Origin: JBGSYJ01 sp041748075
GTDB taxonomy: Bacteria > Acidobacteriota > Thermoanaerobaculia > Gp7-AA8
DNA length: 35,979 nucleotides
Assembly: GCA_041748075.1 (NCBI GenBank)
Contig: JBGTDX010000040.1
Location: 1-35,979, forward strand
Direction of reading: 5' to 3'
Below, piece after piece: positions 16,312 through 25,196 of this stretch. Positions within the stretch are counted from its first letter, which is position 1; every line of letters begins with the position of its first letter. The notes below the pieces were generated by a model. The model made no database searches. It saw nothing but the letters and a program-made list of their open reading frames with translations, and had not been told where the DNA came from. Position numbers and translations under genes: made by a program.

Positions 16312-16779
16312 GACGATCCCCTTGTCCGATGGGAACGAATTGGACTCAGGCCTGATGGCCCGGCGAGCCAGTGATCCAGTTTCATCCTCGAACGCAATCA
16401 ATCATCGACGGGTCGATTCGAAATGCAGTCTCGAGACGGCCAGAGCTCGACCAGCGCCGCCACCTCGTCGGAATCATGAATCAGGAAAGCCTACACCGCC
16501 GTGGTCCGGCGTACAACCCGAGGAATGATGAACCGTGGGCCGGGCCTGATCCAGTGGCCCGCTGTCCATCGCCGGAACCGGGCGCCAATTCAGCCGGCAG
16601 GCTTCGCGTCGAGCGCTTCGTCGTTCCCGAACGAACGGAGTGCCCTTCTCCGGGTCGTTCGTCATCATCTCCATCACGGGATGGACCAGAGCGTAGAGAA
16701 CCTGCGGAAGGCTGGGGGTTCTACTGGGCGAGGCAGCGGCAAACGCAATGTTCGGCCACCTGGCGGATGCAACGCCGGA
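16312..16779. other. 468-bp region without a recognisable gene
   Basis: It lies upstream of the secreted-protein gene and downstream of the monooxygenase gene, both minus strand. Open frames here lack ribosome sites and match no family I know; the 530-codon plus-strand frame that crosses it is the shadow of the monooxygenase. The promoter for the gene at 16311 should be here, but no clear element is visible. Confidence 0.5.
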
Positions 16780-17940
16780 TCACGCAAAATCCAGCAGTGC
16801 CAGCCGCCGGAGAAAGCGGCGGCGGAGCGTTCGAACCCGCAGAGCGACGGATGCAATTCTGAGCACCGGCCTCATGAGGCGTCCACCTCCTCCCAGGATC
16901 AATCTGGTCATGACATCCGTGAAGCGATTCACGCCCTTCTCGATTTTTTTGCGCCGGTGTGCGACATACGCTTCCAGCGGCTTGCAGTCGTCCTGTGCCA
17001 GCGCGTCCATCAGAGCATCGGTCAGCCGGGCCGCATCCATCATCCCCGCGTTCATCCCCTGCCCTCCGACCGGGCTGTTGAGATGCGCCGCATCGCCAGC
17101 AAGCACTACCCGACGATCCATCCAGCGGGAGCTCACTCGTCGATGAAGTCTGAACTCGCTCTTCCAGACATGTTCGTACGCGACCTCCGGAAAGAGGTGA
17201 TGCACCGCGTCGCGGATGCGATCGTCCAGTGCGCGCTTTTCGCGTCCAGGCACGAAGGGGAGAATCAGGCGCCAGAGACTCGCGTCGATACGGATTGCCA
17301 GTGCGAGCCTGGGGCGTGTCGTCATGCGGGGGAAAGGCAGGTCGTCATACTCCTGGATTGCAACGTCAGCCAGTGCCGCCTCGACGCCGTAGGTGATCCC
17401 CTCGAGCGATCCACCCAGGGTTTCGCGAACCATACTTCCGGCGCCGTCACACCCGGCGACGAAGCGGGCATGAACGCGAGCGTTGCCAGACCCATCCTCA
17501 TAGAGAACATCCACGCCGGAAGCATCCTGCTCGATTGCCGTCACTTCGCTCGAGAATCTCACCTCACCAGTCGACGTCGCCGAGACCTCTTCGAGGAGCA
17601 ATCGCTCGGTCGTCGACTGTGGGATGACCAGCATCTGAGGACACGGCGTCTCATCCTTCAATTCCTCGATCGGAAGATGGAGAAGCGCTCGATTGTGATC
17701 GGTATCCCAAAGCCTCAGCTCGGGCAGCACGATCCCCGCTCGAAGAAACTTCTCGAGCACGCCGAGCTTCAGGAACAGCTCCTGCGTTGCCGGCCAGATC
17801 GCCGGGGCGCGCGAATGCTCTGCCGTTGCGGGGGCCTTCTCGAGCACGAGCACTCGGACATGGCGCCTTGCCAGTCCCAGTGCAAGCATGAGTCCCACGG
17901 GACCCGCTCCGACGACCACGACATCGACATCGGTCTGCAT
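16780..17940 (-). CDS. FAD-dependent monooxygenase (PHBH/UbiH-like)
   Basis: 386 residues. The N-terminal Rossmann motif is VVVVGAGPVGLMLALGLARR with the acidic strand end VLVLEKAP. The mid-protein DG motif region is AGCDGAGSMVRE, and the FAD-ribityl motif is VLAGDAAHLNSPVGGQGMN. These three define the aromatic hydroxylase/UbiH class of single-component flavoprotein monooxygenases, which use NAD(P)H and O2. The substrate is not evident; polyketide- or phenol-type acceptors are common. The C-terminal 40 residues are basic, rich in Arg and Leu. It is divergent from a second flavin monooxygenase at 18083 across 142 bases, so the pair may share a promoter region. Confidence 0.9.
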   Translation of the reverse strand: MQTDVDVVVVGAGPVGLMLALGLARRHVRVLVLEKAPATAEHSRAPAIWPATQELFLKLGVLEKFLRAGIVLPELRLWDTDHNRALLHLPIEELKDETPCPQMLVIPQSTTERLLLEEVSATSTGEVRFSSEVTAIEQDASGVDVLYEDGSGNARVHARFVAGCDGAGSMVRETLGGSLEGITYGVEAALADVAIQEYDDLPFPRMTTRPRLALAIRIDASLWRLILPFVPGREKRALDDRIRDAVHHLFPEVAYEHVWKSEFRLHRRVSSRWMDRRVVLAGDAAHLNSPVGGQGMNAGMMDAARLTDALMDALAQDDCKPLEAYVAHRRKKIEKGVNRFTDVMTRLILGGGGRLMRPVLRIASVALRVRTLRRRFLRRLALLDFA

Positions 17941-18082
17941 CTCGCTCCTTCCGGGTCCGTGTGGTTACCCCCAACGATGCCACGAACGGTTCACTGCGAT
18001 CATCGTACCGGCATGAACCAAAGGCAGGAGAATCCCCTGCCACAAAAAAGCCAGCGTCAGGGTTTTCTGCGATCATCGTCGG

Positions 18083-19249
18083 ATGCGGGCTGATACGACA
18101 GGCGCGGCCAGCGTCGCTCGAGATAACCCTCGCGATGTGGTCATCATCGGAGCCGGCCCCGCGGGTCTCGCCACCTCGTACTACCTGATGCGCCGTGGCA
18201 TCGACCACGTCGTGCTCGAGCGGGGCCCCGACCTGGCACACACATGGGCGAATCTTTACGACAGCCTCCGGCTGCACACGGGCAGACATCTCTCGGCGCT
18301 TCCCGGACTGCCATTCCCGCGTGGTACGGCGATGTTCGTCTCCCGGTCCGAGTTCGTCGACTATCTTCACCGGTACGCGGAGCACTTCTCACTTCCGATT
18401 CTCACAGACGCTCGAGTGGTGGATGCATGGAAGGAGAACGATCGCTGGGTCGTCGTCACGGCGAAACGCGATCGATTCGAATCGGGCGTGCTCGTGGTAG
18501 CGACGGGAATCGTCTCGAGCCCGCGAGTTCCTGTCATTGACGGACAGGAGCAATTCACGGGAGAGATCCTCCACAGCGTTCATTATCGAAATGTCCTCCC
18601 GTTCATCGGGAAGCGCGTTCTCGTCGTCGGCGTCGGGAACTCCGGCGCCGAAATCGCGAGCGAGCTTGGACGCGCGGGCATCGATGTGACCATCTCGGTG
18701 CGATCAGGCGCGAACGTCGTGCCGCTCCAGATTCTCGGTGCGCCGATCCAGTATCTGGGGTATCTCGTCCGGAAGCTCCCACGTGGCCTGCAGAAACGCG
18801 TCGTCGACGCCATCGGAGCCGTGACGGAATGGCGCCGAGGCAAGTCTCCGCTTCCGAAGCCTGCGCAGGGGCCGCTGGACGCAATCCCGGTGATCGGATT
18901 CCATCTCGTCGATGCAATTCGCGAAGGACTCGTGAAGCTGCGTGGAGGAATCGATCGCATCGAGAAGAATGGCGTCCGCTTCCTGGACGGAAACGAAGAG
19001 CCGTTCGATGTGATCCTGCTCGCCACCGGCTTCAAGCCCGCGCTGGATTTCTTTCGCGAGCCTGTCGATGTCGATGAAAAGGGTTTTGCACAACGCCGCG
19101 ACCGTGTGTGGTCGGCCAGCGAGCAGGCTCTTTTCTTCGTCGGCCACAACTACGACGCCAACGGAGGCCTGCTCAATATCCGGATCGACTCGAAACTCGT
19201 AGCGGAGCGCGTGGCCTCAGAGTTCCAAGCCGGAGCTCTTCAGCGATGA
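18083..19249 (+). CDS. Flavin-containing monooxygenase-type NAD(P)/FAD protein
   Basis: 388 residues. Two dinucleotide folds are visible: FAD site VVIIGAGPAGLATSYYLMRR (residues 19-38) and NADPH site VLVVGVGNSGAEIASELGR, with the FMO/YUCCA-like features FTGEILHSVHYRN between them and VILLATGFKPAL near the end. This is the single-chain FMO/Baeyer-Villiger superfamily; the substrate is unknown. The ATG lacks a strong ribosome site and the first 17 residues are not part of the fold, so an internal start is possible. It is divergent from the PHBH-type monooxygenase and convergent with the hydrolase, 14 bases away. Confidence 0.9.
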   Translation: MRADTTGAASVARDNPRDVVIIGAGPAGLATSYYLMRRGIDHVVLERGPDLAHTWANLYDSLRLHTGRHLSALPGLPFPRGTAMFVSRSEFVDYLHRYAEHFSLPILTDARVVDAWKENDRWVVVTAKRDRFESGVLVVATGIVSSPRVPVIDGQEQFTGEILHSVHYRNVLPFIGKRVLVVGVGNSGAEIASELGRAGIDVTISVRSGANVVPLQILGAPIQYLGYLVRKLPRGLQKRVVDAIGAVTEWRRGKSPLPKPAQGPLDAIPVIGFHLVDAIREGLVKLRGGIDRIEKNGVRFLDGNEEPFDVILLATGFKPALDFFREPVDVDEKGFAQRRDRVWSASEQALFFVGHNYDANGGLLNIRIDSKLVAERVASEFQAGALQR

Positions 19250-19263
19250 CCGGCAATCCGCGA

Positions 19264-19956
19264 CTACTTAACCGCCCTAGATAGAAATCCATTCACTGCC
19301 TTCGCAGCCTCCACCGGCGCGGTCTGGAGCACCAGGTGCGGAGCCGGCACCCGAACGATCTCGACATCAGGCCGGAGCCGTGCAATCGCGTCCGCGTTGT
19401 GGCGGCGCACGACGCCGTCGGTCTCGCCGCCGAGGTACATCATCGGTACGCGGCACGCGAGGAGGTCGGCTCGCGCGTCCACGTGCAGAATGGATCTGGC
19501 GCGGGACGCGAACACGCGAGGCGATACGAGACGATGCGCCCGTGCGAGCGATGCGCGGAGCTCCGGGGTCGAGTATCCACCCAACAGCGTTTTTGTACGC
19601 GCGAACGTCGGGAAGAACCGGAACCAGAAAGGGAAAGTGACTCTCGATGCAGCGCGCGGGACACAGCGCACCGGTTTGGTGAGAAACGTCGCGCAGAGGA
19701 TCACTGCAGTCACACGCTCGTCGGTGACGGCGAGGCTCAGGGCGAGAGGTCCCGAGAATGATTCGCCAAGCACCGCGAAGGGACCCTCGGGAAGACGCTC
19801 TATGATGTAGTCGAGCAGCTCGGGATACGACAGCAACTCGTCTCCGGGATATGCGATCACGACGGGATCAATCTCCGGCGGCAGCGCCGCAACGAAGCTT
19901 TCGAAGAGCACGCCGGTTCCGTCGAGTCCCGGTAAGAGTACGAGTGTGGTCGGCAT
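19264..19956 (-). CDS. Alpha/beta hydrolase
   Basis: 230 residues, single domain without signal peptide, probably cytosolic. The opening strand and oxyanion loop read LVLLPGLDGTG, the nucleophile elbow is VLGESFSGPLA, an acid candidate follows in YLGGETDGVV, and the histidine is in APHLVLQ. The complete triad and compact cap resemble BioH-like or small carboxylesterase members. The substrate cannot be inferred from neighbours. Its short 3' gap to the FMO gene suggests a shared terminator zone. Confidence 0.85.
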   Translation of the reverse strand: MPTTLVLLPGLDGTGVLFESFVAALPPEIDPVVIAYPGDELLSYPELLDYIIERLPEGPFAVLGESFSGPLALSLAVTDERVTAVILCATFLTKPVRCVPRAASRVTFPFWFRFFPTFARTKTLLGGYSTPELRASLARAHRLVSPRVFASRARSILHVDARADLLACRVPMMYLGGETDGVVRRHNADAIARLRPDVEIVRVPAPHLVLQTAPVEAAKAVNGFLSRAVK

Positions 19957-20025
19957 TCGCGACGAACGGTCCCGAGCTTCATCCAGCAGGCCCGCTCAGA
20001 GAAAGTATAGCTCCCGGTTGCAGGC

Positions 20026-20352
20026 ATGGTCGGCGAATTCCAAATGTTTCTCGATTTTCCGGAATCGAAGACGCCTGATGGCGAGAGGAAACCCGTCGAT
20101 ACGGCAGCAATCAGCTGGAGCTTCGACGCAGGCGGAAAAGGGACATATCACCAGACGGTTGCCGCTTTGAACATGAAGAACTCGAGCCCTCTGTTCTGGG
20201 AGCTCGATGGTGATTCCATCAGGCTGTTCAACAAGAAGGGCGCCAGAAAACCATCTGCGGTTTACACCGTGATCGAGTACAACGCCACCAGCATGGTGTG
20301 GAAAAACAACCGGCTCGGGGACTACTACCACCTCAAAAAAATGGCCGAGTAG
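20026..20352 (+). CDS. Lipocalin-like small protein, possibly 5'-truncated
   Basis: 108 residues from ATG 20026; the frame is closed upstream by a TAG at about 20008, and no ribosome site is visible. The beta-rich pattern (MVGEFQMFLDF, ISWSFDAGGKGTYHQ, FWELDGDSIRLF, YTVIEYNATSMVW, DYYHLKKMAE) resembles one calycin/lipocalin-like barrel, which in similar proteins follows a signal peptide. None is present, so the gene may have lost its 5' end, or it may be cytosolic. It begins 69 bases from the divergent hydrolase start. Function unknown. Confidence 0.55.
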   Translation: MVGEFQMFLDFPESKTPDGERKPVDTAAISWSFDAGGKGTYHQTVAALNMKNSSPLFWELDGDSIRLFNKKGARKPSAVYTVIEYNATSMVWKNNRLGDYYHLKKMAE

Positions 20353-20384
20353 CTCCGGCAGTCATCCGCGCGAGCGGAGCCTGC

Positions 20385-21122
20385 TCAGATGATGGCGATG
20401 ACGAGGGTCCGGACGCTCAAGACGATTACGAGGCATCCGACTGCGATCATCAGCGGTCGAGGCGACACGTAGCGGACGGCCCACCCGGCAATCGGGGCAG
20501 CCAGCGCCCCGCCGAGCGCAAGTCCGGCTATGACCTTCCAGTTCGACACTCCGATCGTCACGACGAACGTGAGCGTCGCAGCCAGTGCAACGAAGAACTC
20601 CGCGAAGTTCACGCTTCCGATCGTCGTGCGCGGGGGATTTCCCCGGGCGAGCAGCGTTCCGACCACGATCGGCCCCCATCCTCCTCCGCCGGCTGCGTCG
20701 AAGAAACCTCCCGCAAGACCCAGCGGAACCAGACGCGTTGTGTTCACCGTCGGTTCCCGCTTTCTTCGTGCCTTCGACAGGATGATCAGCCCCATAACCA
20801 GGAGGTAGGCGGCGACGAACGGCCGGATCGTGTCTCCGGGAATGCTCACGAGAAGGTACGCGCCACACACCGCTCCGATGATTCCGGGAATCATCAGGCG
20901 CGCGACCAGCCTGCGGTTCACGTTCCCGAACAGGTGATGTGACAGGCCCGAAAAGCCGGTCGTCACGACCTCCGCAGCGTGAACGCTCGCGCTCGCGACG
21001 GCCGGCGACACGCCGAACGTCAGCAGAAAGGATGTCGCGCTGACTCCGTACGCCATTCCAAGGACGCCGTCAATCATCTGCGCGAGAAATCCGACGGCGA
21101 CGAATAGAAGAAATTCAGACAT
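20385..21122 (-). CDS. TauE/SafE family membrane permease
   Basis: 245 residues, with seven or eight hydrophobic helices. Family signatures are FLAQMIDGVLGMAYGVSATS near the N-terminus and the symmetry-related GLAGGFFDAAGGGGWGPI in the middle, the two half-repeats of the TauE/SafE fold. Members export sulfite, sulfoacetate or other organosulfonates across the inner membrane. No sulfur gene is nearby to settle the substrate. Its upstream region, shared with the malic enzyme remnant, contains a TGTGA-N6-TCACA site centred about 114 bases before the ATG. Confidence 0.9.
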   Translation of the reverse strand: MSEFLLFVAVGFLAQMIDGVLGMAYGVSATSFLLTFGVSPAVASASVHAAEVVTTGFSGLSHHLFGNVNRRLVARLMIPGIIGAVCGAYLLVSIPGDTIRPFVAAYLLVMGLIILSKARRKREPTVNTTRLVPLGLAGGFFDAAGGGGWGPIVVGTLLARGNPPRTTIGSVNFAEFFVALAATLTFVVTIGVSNWKVIAGLALGGALAAPIAGWAVRYVSPRPLMIAVGCLVIVLSVRTLVIAII

Positions 21123-21227
21123 TCGCGCATCAAGGTACGACAGTTTGCGCCCGCTTCGTCGACGAACCTTGCATCGTCGGCTGATTCCGGGTGACAGAGT
21201 CCCCTGGAGCCCCGTTTCCCTGTTCGA

Positions 21228-21243
21228 TGTGAGCTACATCACA
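21228..21243. promoter_or_regulatory. CRP/FNR-family binding site candidate
   Basis: TGTGA-GCTACA-TCACA matches the CRP half-site consensus exactly with a 6-base spacer. It lies between the divergent TauE gene and the malic enzyme remnant that precedes the oxidase operon. Which side it controls, and whether a CRP-type protein of this organism reads it, is inference. Confidence 0.5.
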
Positions 21244-21395
21244 CCTCTCGGGATCATCCGTCATCCTCGCTCCAGCACTCCGCCGCTTAGGTTAGAGCTC
21301 TGAACGGAAGTCATCGGGGTGTCATTTCCGGTCGCGAGTACGACGAACCATCATCGGCGCACGAAAACCTTCCGTCAATCCTAACGGAGGAGCAG

Positions 21396-21850
21396 TTGAA
21401 CTTTTCAATCAGGTCAGATTCCGTAACATCCCGGCAGTACGTATCTACGCCGGTGAAGGGCAATGCCCTCCTCACCGACCCTTTCACCAACAAAGGCACG
21501 GCTTTCACCGACCAGGAAAGACGCGAGCTCGATCTCGATGGACTGCTGCCCCCACGCGTCTCGACGATCGAGGAGCAACTCGAACGAATCTATGAGAACT
21601 TCCGGGCAAAATCGACAAATCTCGGCAGCTCTCGACGATCCGCGACTGCTCGCTCGCCGTCGCGATCGCGGTCATCGAACGAGCCGTCTCGGAGGGGTTT
21701 GCGGACTCCGGCATCCTGGCTGATCTTGAAGGGAGAGTGAAGGGCTCGATGTGGCTGCCGGAATACCTGCCTATTCGCTTCGAGCCGCGTGCCGAGGCTC
21801 GCGAATACGTTTCGATTAGGATGGAGGTCACCTCTTCAGAGTTGGACTGA
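21396..21850 (+). pseudogene. Malic enzyme remnant, middle deleted and frame-shifted
   Basis: The first part, from TTG 21396 (GGAGG 5 bases upstream), reads DPFTNKGTAFTDQERRELDL, then GLLPPRVSTIEEQLERIYENF, the hallmark N-terminus of large NAD(P)-malic enzymes. After about 21625 the homology continues in a different frame with STIRDCSLAVAIAVIERAV and GSMWLPEYLPIRF to TGA 21848-21850, the hallmark C-terminus. The catalytic and NAD-binding core, normally over 400 residues, is absent. Original start, stop and ribosome site persist. This is clearly a deletion remnant and cannot be active. It lies just ahead of the oxidase operon. Confidence 0.85.
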
Positions 21851-21889
21851 GAGCCGCCTCGCGCGAGCACATTTCTCAGGGAGGTAGAA

Positions 21890-22048
21890 TTGGGCATACG
21901 ATCCAATCATCAAAATCAGGACGACGAGATCATGAAAGATGAGAGCAGCTTCTTTCCCAGGGGAGCCATTGCCTTTTTTGCGTCGCTGATCGCTTTCTAT
22001 GCCGCCTTCTGGCTGCTGCTGATGTTCATCATGGTGAGCCGAGGCTGA
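21890..22048 (+). CDS. cbaD: ba3-type oxidase small subunit IIa
   Basis: A single-helix peptide: one hydrophobic helix AIAFFASLIAFYAAFWLLLM followed by a short basic end (VSRG). Its place immediately before subunit II (2-base gap) and its size match subunit IIa of ba3 oxidases. TTG 21890 has a GGGAGG 5 bases upstream and gives 52 residues; ATG 21932 has only a weak site and gives 38 residues (MKDESSFFPRG). I favour TTG on the ribosome site, though the shorter form is closer to the known 34-residue Thermus protein. It would pack against subunit I in the membrane. Confidence 0.75.
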   Translation: MGIRSNHQNQDDEIMKDESSFFPRGAIAFFASLIAFYAAFWLLLMFIMVSRG

Positions 22049-22050
22049 CG

Positions 22051-22821
22051 ATGAAATCGCAGATCGGACTCGAGAAGAAGATCATCGCAGCCGCTACGGT
22101 CTTCGTTCTGACTCTCAGCGCAGTGATCGCGCTTTCGGTGAAGCTGTACAGCATCGACCTGCCGAACTGCCTCACCGACGTGAAGCCGTTCACAGAGGGC
22201 ACCGTGATTCAGCATGGACCGAACCGGTACGAGGTTCAATACGTCGCGAAGATGTGGAAATTCGAACCGGCTGAGATTTCGATCACTCCCGGGTCGACGG
22301 TAGACATTTATCTCGCTGCGCCCGACGTCACGCACGGAATGCAGATCGTTGGGACGAACGTCAATCTGATGGCGGTGCCGGGAGTCGTGAATTACGCACG
22401 TGTGAAATTCACGAAGCCGGGTGATTACCTCATCGTCTGTAATGAATACTGTGGAGTTGCTCATCACAGTATGGCGGGCGTGATTCACGTCACCGCGGAC
22501 GCTCCGCCGGTCACCCCGCCCGCCACGTTCGATGCGGCTGCGGACGTGCGCGGGATGGAGCTGCTCGAGACACACCTCTGCACCGCCTGCCACTCGGTCG
22601 ACGGCAGTGACGGGCCGGGACCGACATTGAAGGGCCTCTACGGCGCGCAGCGCGAGCTCGTCGACGGCAGCATCGTGACGGCGGACGAGGAATACCTGAG
22701 AGAGTCGATCGTCGCGCCGGAGGCGAAGATCGTGAAAAATTACGAGGATTCGATGTTTCCGGCTGAGATTCCTCCCGACGAGCTCGAGGCGATCATCGAA
22801 TATCTGAAGAAGCTGAAGTAG
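22051..22821 (+). CDS. cbaB: Cytochrome c oxidase subunit II with fused cytochrome c
   Basis: 256 residues. One N-terminal membrane anchor (10-33), then a periplasmic cupredoxin with a complete CuA site: H95 (DVTHGM), C130, E132, C134, H138 and M141 in CNEYCGVAHHSM. Residues 160-256 add a class I cytochrome c domain, heme motif CTACH (C177, C180, H181) and probable axial M235 (YEDSMFP). The single anchor and short cupredoxin are of the ba3 (B-family) type. Electrons would pass from the fused heme to CuA and on to subunit I, so no separate soluble donor domain is needed. It is the second gene of the operon. Confidence 0.93.
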   Translation: MKSQIGLEKKIIAAATVFVLTLSAVIALSVKLYSIDLPNCLTDVKPFTEGTVIQHGPNRYEVQYVAKMWKFEPAEISITPGSTVDIYLAAPDVTHGMQIVGTNVNLMAVPGVVNYARVKFTKPGDYLIVCNEYCGVAHHSMAGVIHVTADAPPVTPPATFDAAADVRGMELLETHLCTACHSVDGSDGPGPTLKGLYGAQRELVDGSIVTADEEYLRESIVAPEAKIVKNYEDSMFPAEIPPDELEAIIEYLKKLK

Positions 22822-22842
22822 AGATTGAGGAGTCGACCGGTC

Positions 22843-24546
22843 ATGCAATCTGCAGTGATTCCGTACACGCGCCTCGAGGTCGAGCCCGGACTCCGCCGGA
22901 TCATCCTGTTCGGCATTTCGTTTCCGATGGTGCTGCTGATCCTCGGGATCGTCACCGGATTCCTCCAGGTTCTCTACCGCGTAGGCATCATTCGAGCCCA
23001 GAGCTTTCTCGGAATCGAGTACTACCAGGGGCTCACGCTGCACGGCACGATCAACGCGATCGTCTTCACCACATTCTTCGCTGTGGTGTTCGGTCACGCT
23101 GTCATGCGGTACCACACCGGAAGACCTCTGCTCCTCGGAGCTGCGTGGACCTCGCTGATCCTCATGACCGTGGGAACCCTCATGGCGGCGATTCCAATGC
23201 TCACCGGCGATGCGAGCGTGCTTTATACCTTCTATCCTCCCCTCAAGGCGCATCCGGTTTTCTACATCGGGCTGGTCGTTTTCGTGATCGGGTCATGGGT
23301 TGCCTTCTTCAGCTGGATTCCCGTCTACAGAGCATGGAAACGCGATCACCCTGAAGACAAAATGCCTCTCGGAGTACTCGGGATCTTCGCGACGTTCATC
23401 GTCTGGTTCATCGCGACGATACCGGTTGCGATCGAGTTGATCTTCCTCCTCATTCCATGGTCTCTCGGCTGGACACAGACGGTGAACGTGCCGCTTGCCC
23501 GCATGCTGTTCTGGTTCTTCGGACATCCCCTCGTCTATTTCTGGCTGCTGCCCGCGTACGTGATGTACTACACCATGCTGCCGAAGCTCGCGGGCGGGAA
23601 GCTCTATTCAGACTTCGCGGGACGATTCACATTCCTGTGGCTCATCGTCTACTCCGCGCCGATCGGAATCCACCATCAGTACACCGAACCGGGCATTAGT
23701 TCGAGCTGGAAGTTCATTCACATGTTCTTCACCATGCTGGTCGCGATCCCGAGCCTCGTCACCGCGTTCACGCTCGCCGCATCGATGGAGCACGGCGCGC
23801 GCCTGAAAGGAGGGAAGGGGCTTTTCGGATGGTGGCGGAAGCTTCCGTACTTCGATGGCGAACGATGGCTGTTCAGCTATCTCTTCGCCGGACTGTTCAT
23901 CTTCATCTTTGGCGGGATCACCGGCATCATCAACGCCTCGTACAATCTCAACCTCGTCGTTCACAACACGTCCTGGCTGCCCGCCCACTTTCATCAGACC
24001 GTTGCGGGCCCCGTGTTTCTCGCTTTCCTTGGCGGAAGCCTGCTGCTCGTCTCGACGCTGATGGGGAAAAAGGTAGCGTTCCGAAGGACCGCCGTCTGGG
24101 TGCCGTACATCTGGACGCTCGGCATCATGACGTTCTCGACGGGATTGTTCGTCGGGGGAGTCAACGGTGAGCCGCGACGGACGAATATGGGGCTCACCTA
24201 CACGAACCCCGATTCGCCTCTGTATCAACCGTCCTGGGAGTTCGCGAGGATCGTCGGCGCCATCGGCGGGACCATCATGTTCATCGCGATGATCCTCTTC
24301 TTCCTCGTTTTCTTCGCAACGCTTCTCGGGAAAAGAGTCAGCGAACCGGCACTCGAGATGCCGGTCTCCGAGCCGTATCACGATGAGGATATCCGCGGCG
24401 TGCAGCGCCTCACGCCATGGCTCGCGGGTGCCGTGCTTTTGCTGATTCTCGCCTACACCATGCCGTTCGTCACGGTCTTCCGCGACGGATACGAGGGCGC
24501 CCCGGCGTACTCTCCGGCGAGCCCTCTGCCGCAGGCGAAGCAATGA
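22843..24546 (+). CDS. cbaA: ba3-type cytochrome c oxidase subunit I
   Basis: 567 residues from ATG 22843 (TGAGGAG 10 bases upstream; the TTG at 22825 overlaps that site). About 13 membrane helices. The family-specific GIEYYQGLTLHGTINAIVF carries low-spin heme ligand H67. CuB ligands are H228 in FFGHPLVYFWLLP and H277/H278 in GIHHQYTEPG; Y232 is the cross-linked tyrosine position. H382 and H384 in LPAHFHQTV are the high- and low-spin heme ligands. These spacings follow the Thermus ba3 enzyme closely. It reduces O2 to water and pumps protons, usually with high oxygen affinity. It overlaps the SCO start by 4 bases (ATGA). Confidence 0.95.
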   Translation: MQSAVIPYTRLEVEPGLRRIILFGISFPMVLLILGIVTGFLQVLYRVGIIRAQSFLGIEYYQGLTLHGTINAIVFTTFFAVVFGHAVMRYHTGRPLLLGAAWTSLILMTVGTLMAAIPMLTGDASVLYTFYPPLKAHPVFYIGLVVFVIGSWVAFFSWIPVYRAWKRDHPEDKMPLGVLGIFATFIVWFIATIPVAIELIFLLIPWSLGWTQTVNVPLARMLFWFFGHPLVYFWLLPAYVMYYTMLPKLAGGKLYSDFAGRFTFLWLIVYSAPIGIHHQYTEPGISSSWKFIHMFFTMLVAIPSLVTAFTLAASMEHGARLKGGKGLFGWWRKLPYFDGERWLFSYLFAGLFIFIFGGITGIINASYNLNLVVHNTSWLPAHFHQTVAGPVFLAFLGGSLLLVSTLMGKKVAFRRTAVWVPYIWTLGIMTFSTGLFVGGVNGEPRRTNMGLTYTNPDSPLYQPSWEFARIVGAIGGTIMFIAMILFFLVFFATLLGKRVSEPALEMPVSEPYHDEDIRGVQRLTPWLAGAVLLLILAYTMPFVTVFRDGYEGAPAYSPASPLPQAKQ

Positions 24547-25196
24547 GACAGCTGCTGACCGTTGTTGCGCTGCTGTCGTTCGCGATCGGCGCCCCTTCTG
24601 CCGCCGGATCGATCGTTCCACCGGAGTACGGCGCGGGCCGTGAGATCCCGATGATCGAGATCGTCGACGACAACGGAACAGTCAGGTCGCTCGAGTCGTT
24701 CAAGGGCGCACCGATGATTCTGGCACCCATCTTCACCAGCTGCCCGCTCGCATGCCCGACGATCGCGAACAATCTCATCGCGGCGGCCGCGAAGTCGGAC
24801 GAGCGTCTTTCCGGGTATCGCGTCGTGTTCCTGTCGTTCGACCCTGACGATGATATCGCGGCGCTCAAACGGTTCCGCGAGCGCCAGCGCGTTCCACTTC
24901 CCTGGACGATCGCCAGAGCAGAGCCGCAGGACGTGCGCCGTCTGCTCGACGCAGTCGGCTATTCGTACCGGAAGGTGGATGGTCATTTCGTTCATCCCAA
25001 TATGGTGATCGCCTTTACCCCGGAACTGAAGACGGCGAAATACATGATGGGAACAACGTACGACCTGGACGAAGCCCTCCGGCTTGCGCGCGGCGCGAAG
25101 GACTGGGTGCACAGCTATGGGGCACTCACCCTGTCGATGCTCCTGCTGGTCTGTATCTCCTCGCTGGTCTACCTCGTCGTGCTGGTCATCCGGTAG
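24543..25196 (+). CDS. sco: SCO1/SenC copper chaperone
   Basis: 217 residues from ATG 24543, overlapping the subunit I stop (ATGA). A signal-like N-terminus (1-21) precedes a thioredoxin-fold domain with the copper motif TSCPLACPT (C67, C71) and the third ligand H151 in HPNM. Unusually, a C-terminal helix (195-215, LTLSMLLLVCISSLVYLVVL) would anchor the protein, while typical SCO proteins have an N-terminal anchor. SCO proteins deliver copper to, or reduce, the CuA site of subunit II, which fits the operon. A 91%-identical truncated copy of its 3' part lies at 34956-35276. Confidence 0.93.
   Translation: MRQLLTVVALLSFAIGAPSAAGSIVPPEYGAGREIPMIEIVDDNGTVRSLESFKGAPMILAPIFTSCPLACPTIANNLIAAAAKSDERLSGYRVVFLSFDPDDDIAALKRFRERQRVPLPWTIARAEPQDVRRLLDAVGYSYRKVDGHFVHPNMVIAFTPELKTAKYMMGTTYDLDEALRLARGAKDWVHSYGALTLSMLLLVCISSLVYLVVLVIR

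Noticed and set aside
16501..18093. 530-codon plus-strand frame
   Set aside because: It covers the FAD monooxygenase on the other strand and intergenic DNA; composition is Arg/His-rich and without homology.
21997..23253. 418-codon minus-strand frame over the oxidase genes
   Set aside because: Shadow of subunits II and I, whose copper and heme ligands are clear on the plus strand.
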